Source: Aquimarina latercula DSM 2041 (lineage in GTDB: Bacteria > Bacteroidota > Bacteroidia > Flavobacteriales > Flavobacteriaceae). From it: DNA of 64,000 nt. The notes under the pieces were generated by a model. That model did not search any database. It worked only from the letters and a program-made list of their open reading frames with translations, and was not told the DNA's origin. The stretch is taken from contig NZ_AUMK01000016.1 of assembly GCF_000430645.1 (NCBI RefSeq), forward strand, positions 1 through 64,000. Direction: 5' to 3'. A program made the position numbers and the translations under genes. Shown piece after piece: positions 55,701 to 62,133 of this stretch. Position 1 is the first letter of the stretch, and each line of letters starts with the position of its first letter.

Positions 55701-56793
55701 CCGTGACCCAATCAAATACTCTTTGGAGAATTCCGTATTCTTGAAGCTTATCAAATATTGCTACCCCAAATGGTACTAAACCTATAAGACCTCTTATCAG
55801 ATTTGTTGGTGTTGGCTCTACGCGCTGTCCTCGCAAGGGGTCGTATTGTATAATTACAGTGAACAATAAGTATCCTGGAATATTACGAGCATTATCAAGA
55901 ATCCAATCCGGTATATAATCTAAGATTGATCTTTGAATCATCTTGGGAGCTGATATAACCTCTACTGGCTTTTTCCTAATTGTAGAAGCTCCTTGCTGTA
56001 CCGTATGGGTTAATTCATGAGCTAATAAATGTTTCCCTGAATTGGAAGAGGTGTCAAATTTTCCTTCATTAAAATAAATATCATTTCCATGCGTAAATGC
56101 CTGAGCTCCCATATCCTGACTCATTTGTTTGGCATTTGAATCTGTATGAACTCTTACATTACTAAAATCCGTACCAAAACCAGATTCCATTTGTACCTTA
56201 GTTTCTTTAGGTAATGGTGAACCTCCTCCCTTAGAACTGTTTAAACGAGATTCTATAGATGTATTTGTATTCGGAATTTCATTTGACTTCCTCTGAACTG
56301 TTTGAAGAGTTGATATCTGTTCTTCTTCCTCTTCTTTCTCCTGAACTTCTTCTTCCTTTTTTTGTATATCAGAAGTTATCTTACTACTATCTTTTTTTTC
56401 TTGAATTGTAGTTTCTGGAATAATTTCTTGCTGTTGTACTTCTTCCTCTGGTTTTTTTTGTACCTCTTCTTGTTCTTCTTTTTGTTGGATTGATTGATCT
56501 TCTGTTTGTCTTTGAACCAACTGACTTATGCGCTCTACTTTTGGTTTTTGCTGAAACTCTTCTTCATTTTGTTTTTGAACACGCGGAACTGGGCTAAAAA
56601 AAGAATTGCCTTGTTCATTCCCTTTAGCTACAATAGTATCTGCAACCCTATCTGCCTCTACTTCATACTTATCATTAGGTTTACCAACGGTAAGTTTAGG
56701 CTGTACGAAAGCATCCTCATTCTTATCTTTCTGAAATAAGGAAGAATTGCCTGATTTAGCACTTGCTGTATTTGGCGATGCAGATCGAAACAT
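52729..56793 (-). CDS. DUF4157 polymorphic effector with nuclease-like C-terminus
   Basis: This 1354-residue protein has several parts. A Gln/Glu/Lys-rich N-terminus (about 1-180) contains the motif FVQPKLTVGKPNDKYEVEAD, shared with the 506-residue neighbour. A DUF4157 domain (about 190-270) has AHELTHTVQQ at 258-267, a metallopeptidase-like HExxH. A long helical region (about 290-1000) has four internal repeats built on IIxYDPL, about 130-140 residues apart. The C-terminal domain (about 1050-1354) has MHLLTEQLGGPAVDTNLTPA (His1158, Asn1172), which resembles the His-Asn site of DNA/RNA non-specific nucleases. DUF4157 is a hallmark of eCIS-associated proteins, so this is probably a loaded effector. 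An immunity-like gene follows. Confidence 0.75.
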   Translation of the reverse strand: MFRSASPNTASAKSGNSSLFQKDKNEDAFVQPKLTVGKPNDKYEVEADRVADTIVAKGNEQGNSFFSPVPRVQKQNEEEFQQKPKVERISQLVQRQTEDQSIQQKEEQEEVQKKPEEEVQQQEIIPETTIQEKKDSSKITSDIQKKEEEVQEKEEEEEQISTLQTVQRKSNEIPNTNTSIESRLNSSKGGGSPLPKETKVQMESGFGTDFSNVRVHTDSNAKQMSQDMGAQAFTHGNDIYFNEGKFDTSSNSGKHLLAHELTHTVQQGASTIRKKPVEVISAPKMIQRSILDYIPDWILDNARNIPGYLLFTVIIQYDPLRGQRVEPTPTNLIRGLIGLVPFGVAIFDKLQEYGILQRVFDWVTGRLSELNLTTQGLLDLVQETWENNAATSFISGLREEFNDLVDRITVFASSLVNQIIDWIKEALIDVAEPILEENRAWSLIKKIIHYDPLRDEEVTATTVEILEDFLMLIGKETELEQMRERGTLQETADWLDTQVGTFMALLGELRGLINAAWEAIRPANLTEIATNLTAMSGRVTGFLERVWAFALTVAIEVLKLIKKALLSWLSSVANETRGFSLIKVIIGKDPFTDEHVPRTVPNLIRGFMSLMEGGEAQYAQMEETGAIARIVGEIQAAVDTLNMTPQSIVQLFVDLWNSFSIDDLLNPIDAFVRIIDQFGEPISRLIAFVAEIVRIVIVAILEIMNFPFELIGNIITRSLQAMEDIKRDPIGFLKNILRAIKEGFVKFFDNIVTHLINGVMGWLMRELRDAGIPELTDFSLQGVISWVLEVLGLSMERIWEKLAEHPRIGPERVARIRGAINTLEGIWTFIKDVQERGIAAIWDKIQEQLSNLWNIVIDAVKNFVMTRIITQITTRLLSMLDPTGIMAVVNGAMAFFSAVQSFIQYLREMLEVINSFVNGVADIAQGNVATAADYLERTMGQSMPVVIGFLANQVGLGGIGARIAEIIGSVRALIDEALTWLVNKAVDTGMALLDRVMGRSGNQEEDLDEQYDPEKADQIRAGFNTVAQEEQNLITEGNISREEAEQVAALVRANHPVFTRFEVIDGGDSWNYLYAASPENTLDTQTGKEEDNRPDPPALVKPGFSNGSKASGFKIEYLKTGRTSGGSAANTYNGATLPGWNELVVAGLTTGTVWVKMHLLTEQLGGPAVDTNLTPARSTLNTHYYRAIEQHAISAVGSGHVIWYDLDISYHGGTNNDYISYIKMEWGPYNYENNAWQEKERGFVINGRAIGGKEEQSPAVPDINAVMNINDEVNTGRIKIQGVSSMLDRPFAEFVQRVRSSLPHGFRSKNHLENSLNTAYQNRTTEISDFANKVTSFKNAHTSGAYTFGTKVGR

Positions 56794-56820
56794 ATTTTAT
56801 AAAAATGTTTTATCTAAATT

Positions 56821-57471
56821 TTAATTATTACTTCTCCGATATTTTTGCAACGTTTTTTTTGCAACTACTTTTTTTACGGCCTCTAGATCTCTAGAAACTG
56901 TGATACTTTTTAATTGGTTTTGAAGAGTCCCTTTATCTACCTCTTCTATATTTATGTTTTGAATTTCTGCTAGGTTTTTCAACTGAACTGCTTTGACCGC
57001 TGTTTTCGTTCGTATACTATCATCAGTATTCGAACCAGTTGCCCGCTCTTCTGCATTTTCTTCTTCTTGCTTTTGAATAGCTTTATCTGCATATTTAATC
57101 GCTTCCTCTGATTTACCTAATAATAATTTAGCTTCACTTATTTTTATTATATCCTCTGGTGTTTTTGCTCTTTTTTGAAGCTTTTCTGTTACCTCCGAAA
57201 GCCTCTGTTTTGCTAATGAATCTTTAGGGTTACTAATTACTTCATCATGATACTTGGTAAAAGCTATTTTATCTTTGGAGATACTAAATTCTTGTATACT
57301 TGGATATCCAATCATTAGAATTGGAATTAGAAAAAAGAACAATAATTTCTTTATTTCTTCTTTCTTTACAATATAATAGACTAATCCAGCACTAAGTATC
57401 AAAAACAATAGTACCCCTAAACCTAATAACACTAGTTCATATAAGTGTAAATCATTCATCAACTCCTTCAT
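56821..57471 (-). CDS. Two-helix membrane protein with charged cytoplasmic or periplasmic tail
   Basis: This 216-residue protein has two N-terminal transmembrane helices (about 13-33 and 40-58) and a long charged helical tail (about 65-216) with a TPR-like unit (KISEAKLLLGKSEEAIKYADKAI). It has no catalytic motif. It lies 36 bases downstream of the metzincin-type gene and 27 bases upstream of the large DUF4157 gene. Possible roles are a membrane anchor for cargo, a chaperone or a small holin-like factor. I cannot decide between them from the sequence. Confidence 0.6.
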   Translation of the reverse strand: MKELMNDLHLYELVLLGLGVLLFLILSAGLVYYIVKKEEIKKLLFFFLIPILMIGYPSIQEFSISKDKIAFTKYHDEVISNPKDSLAKQRLSEVTEKLQKRAKTPEDIIKISEAKLLLGKSEEAIKYADKAIQKQEEENAEERATGSNTDDSIRTKTAVKAVQLKNLAEIQNINIEEVDKGTLQNQLKSITVSRDLEAVKKVVAKKTLQKYRRSNN

Positions 57472-57507
57472 AATTTCTATATTAAATTAATTAGACATTT
57501 ATCTCTT

Positions 57508-59028
57508 TTACTTCATTATATTCATAAATTCCCAAAAATCGAGTTTATTGAGTTTTCCCGAATTAATATTATGCGTAAGCGTCGATAGCTGCTCCTCATT
57601 GGTTTTTACGAGGTTGCTATCTGATTGTGCGGCGTTATACGTAGGGTGACCTCCTCCTCTCCACATCATATTATCATTATTCATATTATGATGTAGTTCT
57701 TTAATAATTTTTCCTACAAGATTTGATTCTTCTCCTTTTTCTATCAGGTGCTTAAGCCCAGAAGTATGACCTACTTCGTGCGGAATTGTATTCATATCAG
57801 CTCCGGATATCATTCCGGGAGTATGTTTTTCATTAAGATATACTAAAGTCCCATAAAAAGGCCCACTTCCATAAGTCCCATTGACCTTGGGATGAGAATC
57901 ATCTAATACAACAAATAAATGTTCTTTTGTAAATTGAAGATCCATCAATTTATTAATTACCCTAACATTGGCCGTAGTTTTGATATCGTATTCAAATTCT
58001 AATCCGAACATGCTTTTGGTCATACTACCTTTAAAACTATTCTCTATCTGTGTTTTTGCCGCATTTGCTAATCCAGATGCATTTAATGTTGCATTGCTAC
58101 TTTTATTAAGTACCGCTCCTTTAAAATCCAAATCGATATCCACCTTTACCTTTTTGCTACTTACTACATTGTGTTTTTGAGATTTTTTCCAATGTTTTTG
58201 TACATTCTTTTTTATTTTACCTTTTTGTTGAATGGTATGCGTAAGCTCATGAGCAAGTAAATGTTTCCCTCTTTTAGAATTTGGATTGAACTTACCATCA
58301 TTAAAATAGATATCATTACCGTGTGTAAAAGCTTGTGCTCCCAGAGCTTCGCTCAATTTAACGGCCTCTGTATCTGTATGTATGTTTACAGCACTAAAAT
58401 CAGCCCCAAAGCCTGACTCCATTTCTGTTTTCACCTCTCTTGAGAGCTTTACTCCTTTACCTTTTCTACTTTTTAATCTTGATTCTATATTGGTATTCCC
58501 ATTTTCATTCGTTCCTTTTTTTTGCACTTTTTCTTCTTCCTTGGCTTGGACAGGTTCCTCTTCTTCCTTTTTCTGAACAGGTTCCTCTTCTTCCATCTTC
58601 TGTACTGCTTCCTCTTCTTCTTGTTTCTGAACGGGCTCTTCTTCCTCCATAGCTTGCACGGGTTCCTCTTCTTCTTGTTTCTGAACAGGTTCTTCTTCCT
58701 CCATAGCTTGCACAGGTTTCTCTTCTTCTTGTTTCTGAACAGGCTCTTCTTCTTCCATCTTCTGTACTGGTTCCTCTTCTTCTTTTCTTCTTACTTGTCC
58801 TTCTCCTCTATCTTTAAACATACTGGCTTGCACCTTATCTTCTTCCGTAGCCTCTTTTTTCTGGACAGCACTTCCTGCATCATTAGTTTTATTCACTACC
58901 TGATCGGCCATTTGATCTGCTTCTACCTCATGCTTATCGCCTGGTTTTCCAACTTTGAGTTTTGGTTGAATGAAAGGCTTTTCATGCTGCTGTTTGGGGC
59001 TCGATTTTCTTCTCTTTTGTAACCTCAT
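57508..59028 (-). CDS. DUF4157 protein with C-terminal metzincin-type zinc protease motif
   Basis: This 506-residue protein has an N-terminal FIQPKLKVGKPGDKHEVEAD motif (about 20-39), a low-complexity linker of EEEPVQK repeats (about 83-170), and a DUF4157 domain (about 185-270, AHELTHTIQQ). The C-terminal domain (about 290-506) carries HEVGHTSGLKH (417-427), an exact HExxHxxGxxH metzincin zinc site. Thirty-odd residues later NMMW may provide the Met-turn. Two zinc-site motifs in one protein is unusual. As an eCIS-locus protein it could be an injected protease. It has no signal peptide and no obvious immunity gene next to it. Confidence 0.82.
   Translation of the reverse strand: MRLQKRRKSSPKQQHEKPFIQPKLKVGKPGDKHEVEADQMADQVVNKTNDAGSAVQKKEATEEDKVQASMFKDRGEGQVRRKEEEEPVQKMEEEEPVQKQEEEKPVQAMEEEEPVQKQEEEEPVQAMEEEEPVQKQEEEEAVQKMEEEEPVQKKEEEEPVQAKEEEKVQKKGTNENGNTNIESRLKSRKGKGVKLSREVKTEMESGFGADFSAVNIHTDTEAVKLSEALGAQAFTHGNDIYFNDGKFNPNSKRGKHLLAHELTHTIQQKGKIKKNVQKHWKKSQKHNVVSSKKVKVDIDLDFKGAVLNKSSNATLNASGLANAAKTQIENSFKGSMTKSMFGLEFEYDIKTTANVRVINKLMDLQFTKEHLFVVLDDSHPKVNGTYGSGPFYGTLVYLNEKHTPGMISGADMNTIPHEVGHTSGLKHLIEKGEESNLVGKIIKELHHNMNNDNMMWRGGGHPTYNAAQSDSNLVKTNEEQLSTLTHNINSGKLNKLDFWEFMNIMK
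58519..58782 (-). repeat. Tandem repeats encoding EEEPVQK-type units
   Basis: About eleven imperfect 24-base units encode EEEPVQK or EEEPVQAM in the linker of the DUF4157-metzincin protein. They are in frame, so unit number can change without frameshift. The DNA repeats explain the long antisense open frames here. Confidence 0.9.
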
Positions 59029-59066
59029 AATACTGTTTTTTAAGTTCAGATATTACCGAATAGTGT

Positions 59067-59933
59067 TTACGCCACCTTGCTATTGGAGTGCTTTTTTTGA
59101 ATTACTTTTTGTTTTTCTAATGCTGTTTTCACCTGACTATACCAGTACGGAAAGATCTTAAACAACCTGTATTCTATCTCTTCTATAATATGTTTCTTAT
59201 ACTTGGTTACTCCAAAAAGATGGCTATATCCGATCTTTTCAGCTTGTTTAGAATGTTCTGCAATACTTCTTCCGTTAAGCAGCAATGATGGTTTTGTGTT
59301 TTCATGATCCAATAAGCAAGCAAGCGTATATTGTTCTATTAAAATAACAGGTTCGTATCCTTTACGCTTTAAAGGTTTAAATTGCTCTCTAACATTCTTG
59401 TATACTTCTTCTATATCGTAATATGCATGGACAAATTTGTTACACAATGAAAGGTCATTAAAACCTAGTACCCCGCAACTAAAAGAATATCCAAGGTCAT
59501 TATTCCAAAATGGTTGATCCATAACGAATTGATTAAAAAATTCAACCTGCTTTTTATAATGTATGCCATATCCTCCTTCCTTTCTTTCTAATAATACTTT
59601 ATCAAAGTTGAAGTTTATTTTACTTTTGATAAACACATCTGTATCTAGATGAACAAAGGGTTTATTCTGCAGTTGAATGGCTTTTATTTTTGATGCAGAC
59701 CATAAATCTTTATCATGGAAAAAAGGGAGTTTTGTTACACGACATGGCAACATATATAAAAACCTATAAGCATTCTCATCTACATATAATTCTACATCTT
59801 TATACCATAAATGACAATATAATATACTCAGAGCAGTCATATAGATCGTTTCTTTAAACCTATTTCCCATGTTCCATCTATTCTGTACAATAGGAGCGGT
59901 GTTTAAACTGAATATTATCCGTGGTTCAATCAT
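59067..59933 (-). CDS. GT-A-type glycosyltransferase-like protein in the eCIS cluster
   Basis: This 288-residue soluble protein has a Rossmann-like N-terminal half and the DxD motif HLDTDVFI (Asp97, Asp99), typical of nucleotide-sugar-dependent GT-A glycosyltransferases. Downstream is the acceptor-side YEPVILIEQYTLACLL. No signal peptide or membrane helix. It lies three bases after the nucleotidyltransferase-like gene, so the two are co-transcribed. A cytoplasmic enzyme modifying a particle protein, or an injected toxin that glycosylates a host protein, are both possible. Fold assignment is from motif only. Confidence 0.65.
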   Translation of the reverse strand: MIEPRIIFSLNTAPIVQNRWNMGNRFKETIYMTALSILYCHLWYKDVELYVDENAYRFLYMLPCRVTKLPFFHDKDLWSASKIKAIQLQNKPFVHLDTDVFIKSKINFNFDKVLLERKEGGYGIHYKKQVEFFNQFVMDQPFWNNDLGYSFSCGVLGFNDLSLCNKFVHAYYDIEEVYKNVREQFKPLKRKGYEPVILIEQYTLACLLDHENTKPSLLLNGRSIAEHSKQAEKIGYSHLFGVTKYKKHIIEEIEYRLFKIFPYWYSQVKTALEKQKVIQKKHSNSKVA

Positions 59934-59936
59934 AAG

Positions 59937-60515
59937 TTACTTTGTTAACCGCTTTAGTAATCCTTTTTCTTTTAAGTAGCGAACATTATTATACAATGAG
60001 GCTTTTTTACTATGTTTATAAAGTCTTCTCCATTCGTAATTTGCCCCCATTGTATCCGAAGTTAGTAAAGGGATATGATCATTATGAAATTTCATCATTT
60101 CATCAAAAGAAGTATGAAGAACTTTGGTTCCAAGTAAGTAAGACTCCTGTAATCTCATCTTAGAAAAATTTCGTTTAAAAAAGTCAATATGAACTCTCTT
60201 TTTATTTATAAAAATTTCAGAAACCAGCACTTCTCTGGATTCATTTATATTATAAAAATTAATCCCATGTCGTCTTAGATTGTACTTCTCAATAACAGGT
60301 GTCAAATCCTTTTCATCTTGGTAAATTATGTCCAAATCGTGAACTGGCATTTCATAATAAGATCTTAGGTTTATATAATCCGCAACACCTCCTACAAAAG
60401 CAATCTTTGAACTATCTAATAATTGAAAAATTTTCTCAAATACAGCTTGTTGTTCTAAATAGATATTGGCTCTATCTTCTTCTTCATATGATATGTTTTC
60501 TATCGCTAATTCCAT
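59937..60515 (-). CDS. Nucleotidyltransferase-fold protein in the eCIS cluster
   Basis: This 192-residue protein contains FVGGVADYINL (Gly42-Gly43) and VHDLDIIYQD (Asp60 and Asp62), the GG/GS plus DxD pattern of the pol-beta nucleotidyltransferase superfamily. A third acidic residue may be Asp111 in VHIDFF. Such minimal enzymes transfer NMP to proteins or small molecules. It lies 10 bases downstream of the tape-measure gene and three bases upstream of the glycosyltransferase-like gene. It could be an antitoxin, a modifying enzyme or an effector. Function unproven. Confidence 0.65.
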   Translation of the reverse strand: MELAIENISYEEEDRANIYLEQQAVFEKIFQLLDSSKIAFVGGVADYINLRSYYEMPVHDLDIIYQDEKDLTPVIEKYNLRRHGINFYNINESREVLVSEIFINKKRVHIDFFKRNFSKMRLQESYLLGTKVLHTSFDEMMKFHNDHIPLLTSDTMGANYEWRRLYKHSKKASLYNNVRYLKEKGLLKRLTK

Positions 60516-60525
60516 AAATTATATT

Positions 60526-62133
60526 TTACCAATCCACAAAAATGATTTTATTTTTCCAAGGCAGTTTTATCATTGATATATTCCACGGAATCTTATCTAT
60601 GAGTATATCTTGAGTTTTTCTTTCTAAAATAATTCGGAGACGGCTTTCTGTATGCATTAACTTTCCAGAACGTTGTAGAAATTCGTTTCTTAACAAGTCA
60701 TTAGAAGAGTTTTTTATTACCTCCCAATGCCCTATCAGTGCCGTTAGCATTTGATCTGCATGATTTTTCACTTTAGGCTCAAGTGGTACAAAACGATTGA
60801 TTGGATATTTTGAAGGAAGATTACATAGAAATTTTTCGAACACCATATTATTTTCAAGCTGTTGTTCCTTTCCTGTAGCAAGATAGTGCAGTATATGCAC
60901 TGCTTTTTCTTTATCTAAAAATTCATTATGATCATTGATTACCTCACAACTCTTAAAAAGTTGACTCAAAAACGGATGCACAAGTACAAGACCGGCATGG
61001 TTTACATATACGTCTTCGAAATCTTCAGGAATTTCAAGACTGTCATCCATATTGTAATCTTTTTCTTCTGATTTTATAGGATTAAAATGAGTAGTATCTA
61101 GTTTGTCTTCATTTCCTTTTTGTATCTTTTTATAAGGTATTGATGTTATCTCATCTTTCTGGATGTTTTCCTCTATTGAACTTTCCCTATCCGTATGTTT
61201 ATGTTTCTCACTAGATTGAGCTATATTGTCTTGATAAGAACCTAATACTTGGGATATTTTCTTAATTTCTTTTGGTAAATTCTGGATTATTGTTAGTGCT
61301 GGTGTTGTCGTAAGTAATTCAAGAAAATAGGTGCTTACATACCTTTTATTTTTACTTATTTCCCATTTTGTAATTTCTAATACTAATTGGGTGAACTTAT
61401 TTGAAATTTTTAACGTATCAACCTCTTCTATAAGTACATCGAATACAATATCCCAAATAAAAAACCTTTCTTTTAGCGTAAACTTTTTGCCATCAATACT
61501 TCCTTTTAAAATTAGCTCTTTAACCATATCTGGCTTCTGTGATGCTTCTTTTTCGCATTGATTGTCTGTTATAAAATGATTAAAAATCTTTTGAATTTCA
61601 TCATCCGTAAACTGTAAAATCAGCCTTTTTCGCGAAAGAGGATTTTGAATAACTGTTGACAGTTTTTTAAACCTACGTTCATCTTTAAATATGGATAAAT
61701 TTTCACTAAAATTTAATAACTCATCAGATGTATTAAACCAGCTATGGGTACCATTTTCTAAAAAATGAAGGAATTTTTCGAATCTTCTTTCTTCTCTTTT
61801 TAATAATCTTAAAGTATGCTTTTTATTAGCTTTAAACGGTTTTTCTCCTCTTAGTTTATATATTTTTTTTGTAATCTGATGAGCAATATCTTCTTCTAAT
61901 CCTTTCAGGTTTTGACTAGGTTTTATCTCAAGTTCTACATCTAGTCGCTCTAGCTGTGTAAAATGATCAGGATCTTTATTCCCTAAATCATCAAAGGAGA
62001 TAAGTAGACGTGGTAGCACATACTCTTTAATAAATAGGTCAATATTATCCTTGAAGTAATATGCTCTTTTATTAGAACTAGTACTTACTTCAATAAAAAC
62101 TTTATTAATAATATGTTTTTTAGCTACGTCCAC
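60526..62133 (-). CDS. Contractile injection system tape-measure-family protein
   Basis: This 535-residue protein resembles the CIS_TMP family, found in Bacteroidota and other eCIS loci and proposed to set particle length. Family features are the N-terminal HIINKVFIEV and the LDVELEI stretch, the VLPRLLISFDDL region, and a C-terminal half with VLVHPFLSQLFKSCE and LPSKYPI. The centre (about 330-380) is Lys/Glu-rich and low complexity. The start is a GTG that overlaps the upstream gene by 14 bases. Identification is by pattern and should be checked by profile search. Confidence 0.75.
   Translation of the reverse strand: MDVAKKHIINKVFIEVSTSSNKRAYYFKDNIDLFIKEYVLPRLLISFDDLGNKDPDHFTQLERLDVELEIKPSQNLKGLEEDIAHQITKKIYKLRGEKPFKANKKHTLRLLKREERRFEKFLHFLENGTHSWFNTSDELLNFSENLSIFKDERRFKKLSTVIQNPLSRKRLILQFTDDEIQKIFNHFITDNQCEKEASQKPDMVKELILKGSIDGKKFTLKERFFIWDIVFDVLIEEVDTLKISNKFTQLVLEITKWEISKNKRYVSTYFLELLTTTPALTIIQNLPKEIKKISQVLGSYQDNIAQSSEKHKHTDRESSIEENIQKDEITSIPYKKIQKGNEDKLDTTHFNPIKSEEKDYNMDDSLEIPEDFEDVYVNHAGLVLVHPFLSQLFKSCEVINDHNEFLDKEKAVHILHYLATGKEQQLENNMVFEKFLCNLPSKYPINRFVPLEPKVKNHADQMLTALIGHWEVIKNSSNDLLRNEFLQRSGKLMHTESRLRIILERKTQDILIDKIPWNISMIKLPWKNKIIFVDW

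Noticed and set aside
58519..58782. Tandem 24-base repeats considered as a CRISPR array
   Set aside because: The repeats are contiguous, in frame, variable in sequence and without spacers. They code for a linker, not an array.
58522..59022. 166-codon antisense frame over the EEEPVQK repeat
   Set aside because: It is created by the in-frame repeat of the real gene and encodes a Leu/Phe low-complexity sequence.
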